Assembly (NCBI RefSeq): GCF_001641615.1
Contig: NZ_LRRU01000022.1
Span: forward strand, 248,001-312,000
DNA: 64,000 nucleotides
Direction: 5' to 3'
Source: Pseudoalteromonas gelatinilytica
GTDB taxonomy: Bacteria; Pseudomonadota; Gammaproteobacteria; Enterobacterales; Alteromonadaceae
Shown: positions 1-8,757 of the stretch, one piece after another
How positions within the stretch are numbered: the first letter of the stretch is position 1
Layout of the letters: the number at the start of each line of letters is the position of its first letter
The notes under the pieces: model-generated
Seen by the model: the letters and a program-made list of their open reading frames with translations, nothing else
The model's database searches: none
Told to the model about the DNA's origin: nothing
Made by a program: the position numbers and the translations under genes

Positions 1-395
1 ATGCACATCGCGCTAATATCTTTTTGATACTCTCAGAGGCCTACAATAATGCCTTAGACCACGGGGTGTTAGGCCTCGACTCAGAGGTAAAAAATCAAGA
101 AGATGGCTTTTTAATTTATTATCAGCAGCGTGAAGAGGCACTCGCAAATTTAACCGATGCCTTAATTATTATTGATATTCGCTATTGCCCAGAAGAACTT
201 GCTTTATATTTTACTGTTTGCGACTCAGGAAATGGTTTTAGCAAAGAACAGGCAAATCAACAAAGCCTTGCAAGAGAGCATGGTAGAGGCTTGTGTTTGC
301 TTGGGGAAGTAGCTTCAAAAGTGACCTTCAATAGTGCAGGCAACCAAGTCGAAATTTATTATCAATTAACAGCAAGCAGTACTAGCTCACACTAA
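1..395 (+). CDS. C-terminal part of a HATPase (anti-sigma/SpoIIE-type) domain protein, truncated by window edge
   Basis: The reading frame is open to the left edge (phase from base 3), so this is the end of a longer gene and the TTG at 24 is not a real start. The visible part is a GHKL/HATPase_c_2 domain: N-box with LSEAYNNALDHG, a G1-type DSGNGF and a G2-type HGRGLCLL, which are the ATP-binding motifs. Domains like this end RsbW/SpoIIAB-type anti-sigma kinases and also end response regulators with a PP2C phosphatase. Which of these applies cannot be told from the fragment. A fused regulator is common in marine gammaproteobacteria, but that is inference. The GAF protein follows 45 bases downstream on the same strand. 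Confidence 0.75.
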   Translation, partial: AHRANIFLILSEAYNNALDHGVLGLDSEVKNQEDGFLIYYQQREEALANLTDALIIIDIRYCPEELALYFTVCDSGNGFSKEQANQQSLAREHGRGLCLLGEVASKVTFNSAGNQVEIYYQLTASSTSSH

Positions 396-440
396 AATCG
401 CATGTTATCATTCTGGCATTATAGATGTTTGGATGGCTAA

Positions 441-1100
441 ATGATTTCTAACTACTTATCGACAGCTCAGCTTGAATTACCAGAAAATTTGGTTGCTGAG
501 CAATTATCAAACCTTGAACATTATCTTGCAGAGTCAGCTTTACCAGCAGTGCGTTGGGAGTATCAAATTCCTGAGCTAGGCGAGGGTGGTGCATGTAGCT
601 TATTTGGTTACTTACAAGATGAACCATTCAAATTAAACGAGTATGTTGCTGCTGATACAACGAATACAGAAAAGTTAGCGAAGCTTCAGCAAATTATCGA
701 TTTTGTTGTTGCTCAGACTCACGTTGATTGGTTCGGCATTTATCAAGCAACAGAGACAGAGGAAGGTCGTCAGTTACTAAAATTGGTTTATCACGGTGCA
801 CCGAGTCGTCCTTTATTCCCGCTTACTGAAGCGTTTGCTAAAGGCAGTAACAATGTTCAAGTTGCGCTTTCTAAGCAAGGCCGCGTGATTAATAACGTAG
901 CCGATTACCTTGCACAAGGTGGTGAGTATTATACCTGCGATCCTAAAGTGAAAGCAGAGACGTGCTTACCACTGTTGTCAGACAAAAATGAATGCTTAGG
1001 TATTATAGATGCAGAAGCATTTAATAATGATTTCTTTGATCAGCAAACCCTTGCATTACTTGTGGCTTGTTGTATTAAAATTCCTCAACTCTTGGTCTAA
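441..1100 (+). CDS. GAF domain protein, fRMsr-like fold
   Basis: A 219-residue soluble protein. Residues about 80-215 form a GAF domain with the order WFGIYQ, then TCDPKVKAETCLPL, then LGIIDAEAF, which resembles free-methionine-(R)-sulfoxide reductase. In that family three cysteines take part in catalysis. Here Cys166 aligns with the ACD cysteine, but the GVCG cysteine has no counterpart; Cys175 and Cys185 are nearby and might substitute. Activity is therefore doubtful and a ligand-sensing role is equally possible. It sits between a regulator fragment and an aminotransferase, all on one strand, but the 73-base gap to the aminotransferase means co-transcription is only possible. Confidence 0.7.
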   Translation: MISNYLSTAQLELPENLVAEQLSNLEHYLAESALPAVRWEYQIPELGEGGACSLFGYLQDEPFKLNEYVAADTTNTEKLAKLQQIIDFVVAQTHVDWFGIYQATETEEGRQLLKLVYHGAPSRPLFPLTEAFAKGSNNVQVALSKQGRVINNVADYLAQGGEYYTCDPKVKAETCLPLLSDKNECLGIIDAEAFNNDFFDQQTLALLVACCIKIPQLLV

Positions 1101-1173
1101 TTTAACTAGTAATCAGGCTGGGTTTTTATGTTAAGCTAGTGGCAACGCTAACCCCTATAAAAAGAGATAGTCA

Positions 1174-2364
1174 ATGTTCTCAGAATTAAAACCATTACCA
1201 ACAGATCCTATTCTTGGCCTAATGGCGGCCTTTAAACAAGATACAAACCCAAAGAAAATCGATTTGGGTGTAGGTGTTTATAAGGATGAGCAAGGCAATA
1301 CGCCGGTATTAAAAGCGGTTAAAAAAGCGGAAGCGTTTCGTTTAGAAAACGAAACCAGTAAATCGTACATTGGCTTGGCAGGTAACCTAGATTACTGTCA
1401 AAAAATGGAAAACTTATTACTGGGTGAGCATCCAGCACTTTTAGCTAACCGTGTTCGCACTGCACAAGCACCAGGTGGTACAGGTGCATTACGTGTTGCA
1501 GCTGAATTCATCAAGCGTTGCAACAAAGATGCGACTGTATGGGTAACTACGCCAACGTGGGCAAACCACATTAGCTTATTTGAAGCGGCAGGCTTAACAG
1601 TAAAAGAATACCCTTACTACGATTACGAAAATAAAGACCTTTTATTTGATGACATGATTAACACCCTTAAGCAAGTACCTAAAGGTGATGTTGTGTTATT
1701 CCACGCATGTTGTCATAACCCAAGCGGTATGGATTTAAACGCTGAGCAATGGAGCACAGTTGCTGATCTTGCTGTTGAAGTTGGTTTCACGCCACTGGTT
1801 GATATTGCTTACCAAGGTTTTGGTTCAAGCCTTGAAGAAGACGCAGCGGGTCTTCGTAAATTAGCAGCAGCGGTTGATGAGTTAATCATCTGTTCTTCTT
1901 GCTCGAAAAACTTCGGTTTATACCGCGAGCGTATCGGTGCATGTTCAATCATTGCTAAAGATGCAGCAACTGCTGATATCTCTAACTCAGTATTATTAAG
2001 CGTTGTACGTAGCATCTACTCAATGCCGCCTGCACACGGTGCTGACATTGTTAGCACTATTTTAGGCAGCACTGAGCTGACGCAAATGTGGCATGACGAG
2101 CTTGATGAAATGCGTAACCGTATTAATGGTTTACGTACTTTAATCAAAGAAAGCTTAGCAGCAAAAGGCATTGACCAAGATTTCTCATTTATTGACCGTC
2201 AAAATGGTATGTTCTCATTCCTAGGTATTAATAAAGAGCAAATCGAACGCTTACAAAAAGAGTACTCAATCTACATTGTTGGTTCTAGCCGTGTAAACGT
2301 AGCGGGTATCAGTGATGCAAACATTGATTACTTTGCAAATGCAGTAGCAGACGTTTGTAAGTAA
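1174..2364 (+). CDS. aspC: Aspartate/aromatic amino acid aminotransferase (class I)
   Basis: A 396-residue PLP enzyme of aminotransferase family Ialpha that moves the amino group between aspartate (or an aromatic amino acid) and 2-oxoglutarate in the cytoplasm. The PLP lysine is Lys245 in SCSKNFGLYRERIG. HNPSGMD holds Asn182, and a C-terminal SSRVNVAG carries the substrate arginine. Length equals E. coli AspC. The C-terminal half (PPAHGA, QNGMFSFLG) is closer to AspC than to TyrB, but substrate range cannot be read from sequence, so a TyrB role is the main alternative. The ATG is preceded by a purine-rich AAAGAGA. It ends at a strong terminator shared with the convergent DUF3379 gene. Confidence 0.88.
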   Translation: MFSELKPLPTDPILGLMAAFKQDTNPKKIDLGVGVYKDEQGNTPVLKAVKKAEAFRLENETSKSYIGLAGNLDYCQKMENLLLGEHPALLANRVRTAQAPGGTGALRVAAEFIKRCNKDATVWVTTPTWANHISLFEAAGLTVKEYPYYDYENKDLLFDDMINTLKQVPKGDVVLFHACCHNPSGMDLNAEQWSTVADLAVEVGFTPLVDIAYQGFGSSLEEDAAGLRKLAAAVDELIICSSCSKNFGLYRERIGACSIIAKDAATADISNSVLLSVVRSIYSMPPAHGADIVSTILGSTELTQMWHDELDEMRNRINGLRTLIKESLAAKGIDQDFSFIDRQNGMFSFLGINKEQIERLQKEYSIYIVGSSRVNVAGISDANIDYFANAVADVCK

Positions 2365-2380
2365 CCTGCTTTATAGCGAT

Positions 2381-2409
2381 AAAAAAACCGCAGTGACTGC
2401 GGTTTTTTT
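2381..2409. terminator. Bidirectional intrinsic terminator
   Basis: Hairpin AAAAAACCGCAG / TGA loop / CTGCGGTTTTTT, with A-run and T-run on the two sides, lying between the convergent aminotransferase and DUF3379 genes. It can serve both. Confidence 0.9.
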
Positions 2410-2434
2410 ATGCCTGTATTATTACGGGTTGCTA

Positions 2435-3184
2435 TTAATGCAGCCAGCGAATGGCATCATTGATCATACTGTTGTAGCTATCAAGCGGAGCGCCAATACT
2501 CGCTATTAAGATAGTATCCGCTCGCTCACCGCGGTTGATGTGACCCGCGAAACGCTCATCATTGAAATCGTCAGAGCCGGTACCAAATGGTTGCTCGTCA
2601 GAAGGCACAATGAATACCGTCATCGGGCCAAAATCAGACTCAAACACCAAGTGCAGACCTTTTTTGCCTTGAAAGTCACAAAACATTAAATAAGTTACTT
2701 TACCTGGTAGCTCATCTAAATGTCCGCCAATGGTGGCAAACTTTTCGTTCACATAGGCAAGGTCTATTGCTTCATGTTTATCCAGCGAGCCAATCTCATG
2801 GTAAAGGTGCGCAAAAGCATGCTCACCGACACTGTATAACGTATGTTGTTTGTTAGTAACAAAGAACACACTAATTGCCACTAAAAACGACGCTGCAGCG
2901 GCTAAATACAGGCGATTAAAGGCAAAGCGCGACTTAGCCTCTATAATGGTGTCTAGCGGCTGCTCTGAAGGCGCGTCTTCAGCGTCATAAGTATTATCAA
3001 TAATTCGCTTCGCTAAATTTTCAGGCACAGGAATGTTAAGTGCCTTGCTAAGATCATCGTCAAAGGCACGTACATCATCAATAAACGCCTGTTTATCTGT
3101 GTCCTGCTCGGCAAACGCTTCAAGTTCCTTATCAATAGTGCTTGGCTCGGCGAGGATGCGGCGGCGAAACTCGAGTTCATCCAT
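2435..3184 (-). CDS. DUF3379-type membrane protein, probable anti-sigma factor
   Basis: A 249-residue protein with a charged N-terminal cytoplasmic part (about residues 1-90, opening MDELEFRRRILAEP), one transmembrane segment at about 91-110 and a periplasmic C-terminal domain. This matches DUF3379 proteins, which sit beside ECF sigma genes in Vibrio and Shewanella relatives. Its start codon overlaps the sigma factor stop codon (TAATG), so the pair is translationally coupled. A membrane anti-sigma role follows from topology and position; no ZAS-type His/Cys zinc motif is visible in the N-terminal part, so binding to sigma is inference. Confidence 0.75.
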   Translation of the reverse strand: MDELEFRRRILAEPSTIDKELEAFAEQDTDKQAFIDDVRAFDDDLSKALNIPVPENLAKRIIDNTYDAEDAPSEQPLDTIIEAKSRFAFNRLYLAAAASFLVAISVFFVTNKQHTLYSVGEHAFAHLYHEIGSLDKHEAIDLAYVNEKFATIGGHLDELPGKVTYLMFCDFQGKKGLHLVFESDFGPMTVFIVPSDEQPFGTGSDDFNDERFAGHINRGERADTILIASIGAPLDSYNSMINDAIRWLH

Positions 3185-3699
3185 TAATTTGATGCTCCTC
3201 TAAGTTGGTCATCATCACTGCTTAAAGCCTCTTTAAGCTGGTTTCTGGCACGGAAAAGTCGTGTCATGACAGTATTTTTATTTAAATCGAGGATCTGGGC
3301 GATTTCATCGCCAGAGCAACCCATTACCACTTGCAGCAGCAAGGGCTCTCGATACTCTTCAGATAACTTTCCAATTTGTCGTTGAATCACTGTTTGTTCC
3401 ATTTCAGCATCAAGAGTTGTACTTTGTTCATCTACAAGGGTGTCGTTTTCAACATCGGCGTAATCAAATTGTTTACGTTCAAAGCGGCGTGCATTTTCAC
3501 GGCGTAAAATCGTCAACAGCCAAGGTTTTACCGCTTGTTGATCTTGCAGTGAATCGAGGGCACGCCAAGCCCTCAGGAAGGTTTCCTGCACTAAGTCTTC
3601 AGCAATGTTCTGATCACGACACAACCAATATGCAAAGCGAAAAAGCTCACTGTGGTAGACATGAACCAGCGCTTCATATCGCTTTTGTTTTTCTGTCAT
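3184..3699 (-). CDS. ECF-type RNA polymerase sigma factor
   Basis: A 171-residue sigma-70 family protein. Region 2 (about residues 10-75) has ELFRFAYWLC and AEDLVQETFLRAWRAL. Region 4 (about 110-160) has LSEEYREPLLLQ and a helix-turn-helix with GDEIAQILDLNKNTVMTRLF. There is no region 1.1 or 3, as expected for the extracytoplasmic-function class. It is the first gene of a two-gene operon with the overlapping DUF3379 membrane protein, so it is probably held at the membrane and released by a signal. The signal and regulon cannot be told from the window. I saw no clear self-type promoter upstream. Confidence 0.9.
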   Translation of the reverse strand: MTEKQKRYEALVHVYHSELFRFAYWLCRDQNIAEDLVQETFLRAWRALDSLQDQQAVKPWLLTILRRENARRFERKQFDYADVENDTLVDEQSTTLDAEMEQTVIQRQIGKLSEEYREPLLLQVVMGCSGDEIAQILDLNKNTVMTRLFRARNQLKEALSSDDDQLRGASN

Positions 3700-3757
3700 A
3701 GTAACTAAGACCTGCCTATCAGAAAAAAACTTTCTGAAATTATTATTTTTTTCTTAA

Positions 3758-3788
3758 AAAAACGGCTAATTCAAGATTAGCCGTTTAT
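3758..3788 (-). terminator. Intrinsic terminator of the Bat operon
   Basis: Hairpin with 11-bp stem AAACGGCTAAT / ATTAGCCGTTT and a 5-base loop. On the minus strand it is followed by a T-run, just past the batD stop codon. Confidence 0.88.
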
Positions 3789-3810
3789 ATTCAATCTATT
3801 AGATTAGTTG

Positions 3811-5460
3811 TTAATCGTAAAGATTTTTTAATTCAGTAGCATTACTTGTCGATTTAGCGTGCTTTGTTGCTTGGCTTAGCAAGTTGACGATTAAATTTAA
3901 ATCAACGTGTTCTTCTGCTGAACTATAAAGTTTAGTGCGTAATTTAGCAATTTCATCATTAAGTTGTGTATTTTTGAGTGATGCTTGCAAACACTCGATG
4001 GCCGCAGCATTTTTACCTGTTTGCTGCTTAGCATAACGACTTAAGGCATTATAAAACGCTGAGCAATTATTTTGTTTTGCTAACTGCTTGAGCTCATTTA
4101 ATGACGCCGACGACACGCTCGTAGGTAATGCTTCCGAGGTCGATTGTTGAGGGCGCTTTTTAATGTAAAGCACTAAGGTGATTAACCAAAGTCCATAGCC
4201 GACAATTGCCACGATAATAAGCCATAAAGGCGTAGTGACTTGCGTAACGGTTTGTACATCCGCAGGACCTTTACTCACCATGCTTGAACTATTGTTTTGC
4301 GGGGCAGTGATGGCAGGGGCTGTGGGAGTAAGTGGATTTGTACTTGGCACAACGGTTAATGTACGTGCTGGAATGGTGGCATAGCTAATACGATTGATTT
4401 TAGTATTAAACCAAGGCAGCTTTATTTCAGGCAATGTGTAAGTACCCGGTGTTTGCGGTAACAAAGCATAAGAAGCTGTTTGCTGAGAAATAACACGACC
4501 ATCACGTACTAAGTGGTTATTTTCTTTCGCATCAGGGTAGCTTCTAAAGCCTTGCACCTGTGGCATATCGATATCTGGAAGTTGCTCTTTTGTCACACCT
4601 AACGCAGTCAAAGTAATGGTGCGAGTGATAGGGGTGCCAACTTCAACAGTGTCATCTTTTGGCTGCCATTGCTCATCAAGATTGACCAACTCACTCGGTA
4701 ACCAAGCGCCTGTGTAGTTATCTGGAATTGGTTTAATTTCCACATCAACATCTTCGCCCATCGCTGAGACAGCCATTTGACGGTAGTTTTGACGAATACG
4801 GCCATTGAACACAGGAGCCGTGATAGTATTCACGCCACTTTTTTGTGGCTGTACTAAGTACTCACGGGTGATCACTAGATAGCGTTTACCATCAATTAAC
4901 TCATATTCTTCAGACTGCTTGTTAATCGGTGTTAACTCAGCGTTCTCCATTTCTGGTGTAGTTAAGTTGCCATCCAGCAATTCTTTGTTGTTGTCTAAAT
5001 ACAATTTAACCGTATAAACACCGGCTTCTTGCACGTATAAGCTAGTTGGCTTGATGCTGGTTTTAATGAAGGCTTCTTTATTTTGTTCAGAGGTTTGGCT
5101 GCGTTTAGCCACCGTTAGCTCAATGGGTTTTGAACTAACACCGGCAACAGTAAAGGCAGGGATGGTATAAGTGCCTTCTTTACGGGTCATCAGCTTTACA
5201 GACCAGTTGGTTTGCTTGCTGATTTCACCATTAATAATATTGGTGCGAGAGCTGACACTGGTTGGCCCTACAACAAAGTCTTTTAATAACACCGAAGTGT
5301 CAGGTTGCTCGCTGTTAATAGAGTCGTCTGCTGAGATGGTTAAAACAAAAAACTCACCAGCAAGGACAGGGTTTTTATCAACACTTGCCTGTAACTGGGT
5401 GGCAGCCCAAAGCGGCGCTGCCGCGATTAGCAATAAACAACATAATAATCGCATTACCAT
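3811..5460 (-). CDS. batD: BatD family membrane protein
   Basis: A 549-residue protein with a cleavable signal peptide (about residues 1-20, ending AAPLWAA), a long periplasmic beta-rich region of Ig-like repeats (about 20-400), one transmembrane segment at about 415-437 (LWLIIVAIVGYGLWLITLVL) and a cytoplasmic helical tail. This is the BatD (oxygen tolerance) layout. It is the last gene of the operon and overlaps batB/C by 7 bases. A GAGGAG ribosome site lies 10 bases before the ATG used, although a second ATG two codons later is possible. BatD is thought to be part of an envelope complex with the VWA proteins; its molecular job is not known. Confidence 0.88.
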   Translation of the reverse strand: MVMRLLCCLLLIAAAPLWAATQLQASVDKNPVLAGEFFVLTISADDSINSEQPDTSVLLKDFVVGPTSVSSRTNIINGEISKQTNWSVKLMTRKEGTYTIPAFTVAGVSSKPIELTVAKRSQTSEQNKEAFIKTSIKPTSLYVQEAGVYTVKLYLDNNKELLDGNLTTPEMENAELTPINKQSEEYELIDGKRYLVITREYLVQPQKSGVNTITAPVFNGRIRQNYRQMAVSAMGEDVDVEIKPIPDNYTGAWLPSELVNLDEQWQPKDDTVEVGTPITRTITLTALGVTKEQLPDIDMPQVQGFRSYPDAKENNHLVRDGRVISQQTASYALLPQTPGTYTLPEIKLPWFNTKINRISYATIPARTLTVVPSTNPLTPTAPAITAPQNNSSSMVSKGPADVQTVTQVTTPLWLIIVAIVGYGLWLITLVLYIKKRPQQSTSEALPTSVSSASLNELKQLAKQNNCSAFYNALSRYAKQQTGKNAAAIECLQASLKNTQLNDEIAKLRTKLYSSAEEHVDLNLIVNLLSQATKHAKSTSNATELKNLYD

Positions 5461-7331
5461 GATTTTTCGGCTCCTCGTGGACGACGTTGATAGTTTCGTT
5501 TTTGTGCTTCTAATTGCATTTTATTTCTTAATAAGATCGCAGGATCATCGGGAACTTTGCGCAGCAGCTGGTTAAGTTGCTGAGCTTTCTCTTTCTCTTC
5601 ATTAGTCAGTTCAGCAGCTTGTGCCTGCATGGCTTGTTGCTCTGCTTGCTGTTTAGCTTGTTCATCACTTTGCGAAGGCTGTGGCTGGGCATCTTGTTGC
5701 TCGGGAGCTTGCTCTGGCTGTTGTTCACCTGATTGTGACGACGTGTCTTTTTCAGATTGCATTTCAGGTTTGTTTTGCTGGTCACTTTCAGACTCGCTTT
5801 GTTCACCTTTTTGATCTGATTGCTCACCTTGCTCAGACGGTTGTTGGCCATCTTGCTGCTCACTTTGCTCAGAGTTTTCGCCTTGCTGGGAGTTTTCACC
5901 CTGTTGCTTTTGCTGGTTATCTTGCTGACCATCAGAGTTTTGTTGATCATTGTTTTGCTGTTGATCTTGTTGCTGTTGTTGTTGCTCTTGCTGCTGCAAT
6001 AACTGTTCAACGAGGGCTTGGTTTTCTTTTGCCTCAGTGAAGTCATTTTTAAGCTGTTGGGCTTGCTTATACGCTTCTATGGCTTGTTCTAGCTCACCCG
6101 CCTTGGCAAGGGCATTACCGTAGTTGTAAAAGCCCGTCGCAGATTTATCTTCACTAAACGCATCCATGGCAGCTTGGTAATTACCTTGCTGGTAAAGGGC
6201 GGCGCCTTTAAGTTGCGTGTTTTCAGCTTGAGCGGCTTGTTCAAATTGATTTTGCTGGTAGGCATCAAGAGCGCGTTGGTCTTGGTTTTTAAATACCTCT
6301 GGTAATTCAGCGGCGTATACTTGTTGCTGAGGTAGGAGCATAACAAACAAAAAGCCAAGTACTAGGCTGCTACGGCGAATTAAAAATAGCGCTAACGGCA
6401 ATAAAATAATCAGGCCGTAAATACCTGCATCAACTCGCCATAATGCTTGGCTTTGTTTCTCATCTTTGAGTACTTCAGCATTAGCAGTGGGGGCAAATGT
6501 TTGAATATCTTGATTACTGGTTTGATACAGTGCAAATTTGCCACCGCTATTACGTGCAAGCGCACTTAAGCGGCTGATATTTAGCGTCGGAATCACAATC
6601 TGCCCTTGCATATCTTTTAAAAAGCCACCTTCTGGTAACTTAATCGGCGCCCCTTGCTCTGTGCCGACGCCATAGACATTTAAGCGATAATTAGACTGAG
6701 CAGTAAAGCGGCTAATATCTTCTTGATCTAAGCTATCAACCCCATCGGTGACTAAAATAATATCACCATCTAAATAGCCCGCTTGTTTTAGTAAATCGTC
6801 GGCTTTTTCTAGGCCTTCAATAACATTTGAACCTTTGCTCGGCATGATATCAGGGCTTAGACTTGGGATAAGGTTAGCCAAGGTGCTGGCGTCATTGGTT
6901 AGCGGCGAAATTGTGAATGCAGAGCCTGCATAAGCGACCAATGCCGTATCACCTTCTTTGAAAAGCTCAATCATATCAAGTGCTTTAAAGCGAGCTTGAA
7001 CTAACCGGCTTGGTGCGATGTCGGTACTGAACATGGAGTACGACATGTCCATCACAATGACCCGTGCATTCTTTGCTTGAAACACCGGGACTTGTTTCTT
7101 CTCAAAGCTTGGACCTGCTGTAAACACGATGGCTAACAGAGTAAATACAGCAACTAGCCAAAGCGGTTGGCTTTGTTTTTTATGATTGTCGCTCATTATA
7201 AACTGCGCCAAATGGGGCGCAATTAAATCAGCAGGGGCGCTTTTTTTGTTGCGTACCAACAGCACACTAAAAATAATCAGCGCGGGGATTAATAACCAAA
7301 GTAGGGCAGGGCGAATAAATTCAAAATCCAT
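5454..7331 (-). CDS. BatB/BatC fusion: VWA domain, TPR and Gln-rich tail
   Basis: A 625-residue inner-membrane protein. Transmembrane segments lie at about 8-25 and 57-73, then a von Willebrand A domain (about 88-280) with the metal site DMSYS (Asp95, Ser97, Ser99). Another membrane segment lies at about 305-335, then TPR-like repeats (about 355-430) and a very Gln/Ser/Glu-rich low-complexity stretch (about 430-575), closing in a basic end. In Bacteroides BatB (VWA) and BatC (TPR) are separate; proteobacteria often have them fused, as here. It is translated between batA (1-base gap) and batD (7-base overlap). The VWA domain is expected to bind Mg2+ and partner proteins delivered by MoxR. Confidence 0.88.
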   Translation of the reverse strand: MDFEFIRPALLWLLIPALIIFSVLLVRNKKSAPADLIAPHLAQFIMSDNHKKQSQPLWLVAVFTLLAIVFTAGPSFEKKQVPVFQAKNARVIVMDMSYSMFSTDIAPSRLVQARFKALDMIELFKEGDTALVAYAGSAFTISPLTNDASTLANLIPSLSPDIMPSKGSNVIEGLEKADDLLKQAGYLDGDIILVTDGVDSLDQEDISRFTAQSNYRLNVYGVGTEQGAPIKLPEGGFLKDMQGQIVIPTLNISRLSALARNSGGKFALYQTSNQDIQTFAPTANAEVLKDEKQSQALWRVDAGIYGLIILLPLALFLIRRSSLVLGFLFVMLLPQQQVYAAELPEVFKNQDQRALDAYQQNQFEQAAQAENTQLKGAALYQQGNYQAAMDAFSEDKSATGFYNYGNALAKAGELEQAIEAYKQAQQLKNDFTEAKENQALVEQLLQQQEQQQQQQDQQQNNDQQNSDGQQDNQQKQQGENSQQGENSEQSEQQDGQQPSEQGEQSDQKGEQSESESDQQNKPEMQSEKDTSSQSGEQQPEQAPEQQDAQPQPSQSDEQAKQQAEQQAMQAQAAELTNEEKEKAQQLNQLLRKVPDDPAILLRNKMQLEAQKRNYQRRPRGAEKSW

Positions 7332-7332
7332 A

Positions 7333-8322
7333 CTAGCTCTCCTGCTTAAATTGGCGAATAAAATTGACTAGCATTGCTAAACCGATAAATCCAAGTGCGA
7401 CAAGCAGTGGAATATAAAACAATGAAATTTGTGGGCGGAACGTTTGCTCATAACTACTGATAGGCTCAAGTTTATCGAGCTCTTGATAAATTTGCTGTAA
7501 ACCAGCGACATCTTTTGCTCTAAAGTATAAGCCGCCAGTTTGCTCGGCAATGCGTTTTAGTAAAGTTTCATCCAAGTTACCACCACTCATACCACCCACA
7601 TTAAACAGGCTAAAGCCACGTTTACTATCTGAGCCAACCCCTATGGTATACACTTTAATGCCTTCTTCGCGGGCTAACAGTAGCGCATCTTCAGGATCAA
7701 GGTTACCGGCGGTGTTTTGACCATCGGTTAATAGCACTACGATACGGTTACTTTCATCTTTATTAGCAAAACGTTTTACGGATAAACCTAACGCATCACC
7801 GATGGCTGTTGCTCTACCTACTAGGCCAATCTGCGCTTCGCTGAGCATTTGGCTCACCGTTTTAACATCACGGGTAAGGGGCGTTTGTAAAAATGCGGTA
7901 TCCCCAAATAAGATAAGACCAAGGCGATCACCTTGACGCTGCTCGATAAAATCACTGAGTACAGCTTTTACCATAGTGAGCCTATCTACATATTGATTAT
8001 TTCGATACTCCATATCTTGCTCTGTCATTGAGCCAGATAAGTCCACCGCAAGCATAATATCGCGTCCTTCATTAGGCAGCGTGATCGGTTCATCAAGCCA
8101 AGTTGGGTTTGCAATAGCGACAACCAAAGAGACCCAAACAGCCCATTCGAGAATCGAAACTTTGCGGCTATGTTGTTGTACTGCTTGATTATTTAAGCCA
8201 AGTTTAGCAAAGCCAGGAATACGTAAACGTAACTGCCCTTGTTGTTTTAAGGGCATGAAGCGGCTCAATAACCAAGGCAGTGGTAAAAGTACAAAACACC
8301 ATGGCCAACTAAACTCAAACAT
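7333..8322 (-). CDS. batA: BatA family VWA membrane protein
   Basis: A 329-residue protein starting MFEFSWPWCF. Two N-terminal hydrophobic segments (about 5-20 and 58-72), a von Willebrand A domain (about 86-285) with an intact metal site DLSGS (Asp94, Ser96, Ser98), TDGQNTAGN further on, and a C-terminal membrane helix (about 300-320). The longer frame to 8385 is rejected: the ATG at 8322 has AGGAG eight bases upstream and the next gene overlaps this start by only a few bases. It is paired with BatB/C in the same operon and presumably forms a complex with it in the inner membrane. Confidence 0.9.
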   Translation of the reverse strand: MFEFSWPWCFVLLPLPWLLSRFMPLKQQGQLRLRIPGFAKLGLNNQAVQQHSRKVSILEWAVWVSLVVAIANPTWLDEPITLPNEGRDIMLAVDLSGSMTEQDMEYRNNQYVDRLTMVKAVLSDFIEQRQGDRLGLILFGDTAFLQTPLTRDVKTVSQMLSEAQIGLVGRATAIGDALGLSVKRFANKDESNRIVVLLTDGQNTAGNLDPEDALLLAREEGIKVYTIGVGSDSKRGFSLFNVGGMSGGNLDETLLKRIAEQTGGLYFRAKDVAGLQQIYQELDKLEPISSYEQTFRPQISLFYIPLLVALGFIGLAMLVNFIRQFKQES

Positions 8323-8755
8323 TAATTGGCTCCTTGAGTTTAAAGTTGCTGATAGCACTGCGCAATTTAGCCCCAAGCTCAGCATTATTACTATGCTGTT
8401 GATAAAGCGGCATTAGTTCATCATAACTAAAGTTGTCGCCACTGAGCTTAGATAAACTTTCTGACCATTTAGCCAAAGGCTGAGAGGCAAGTTGGCTGTT
8501 GTAATAATGGCGAGTTAAGCGTTTTAAAATAATGTGCAGCTCTTGCGTATCCTCATCGCTGAGGGTTTTGCTTAATTTAATGGCTTGTTTTTTGGCTTTT
8601 TTAAACTGCTGGTTTTTATATAAAAGCACTAAGCCGATAATTAATAACGAACCAACTAAGGCGATGATCAGCCACCAAATTGGAGCAAGTGGCCACCATG
8701 CAACCTCGGTCGGTGCAATGACATCATGTAAGCCATCTAGCGGATTTTTTTGCAT
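8315..8755 (-). CDS. DUF4381 membrane protein
   Basis: A 146-residue protein opening with a proline-rich periplasmic stub (PLDGLHDVIAPTEVAWWPLAP), one transmembrane helix at about 25-47, and a cytoplasmic helical domain with HIILKRLTRHYYNSQ and LAKWSESLSKLSG. This fits DUF4381, a family found almost only between DUF58 and BatA genes. It overlaps batA by 8 bases and starts 2 bases after the DUF58 stop. The cytoplasmic domain resembles the ends of DUF4129 and BatD tails, suggesting a shared docking role in MoxR systems; that is inference. Confidence 0.82.
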   Translation of the reverse strand: MQKNPLDGLHDVIAPTEVAWWPLAPIWWLIIALVGSLLIIGLVLLYKNQQFKKAKKQAIKLSKTLSDEDTQELHIILKRLTRHYYNSQLASQPLAKWSESLSKLSGDNFSYDELMPLYQQHSNNAELGAKLRSAISNFKLKEPINV

Positions 8756-8757
8756 TG

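Noticed and set aside
5820-6002. Plus-strand leucine-rich open frame
   Set aside because: It is the mirror of the Gln-rich tail of BatB/C (CAG/CAA read as CTG/TTG). There is no ribosome site and it is inside a real gene.
5606-6046. Minus-strand lysine/serine-rich open frame inside BatB/C
   Set aside because: Shifted frame of the same low-complexity stretch; composition is set by the repeat, not by a protein.
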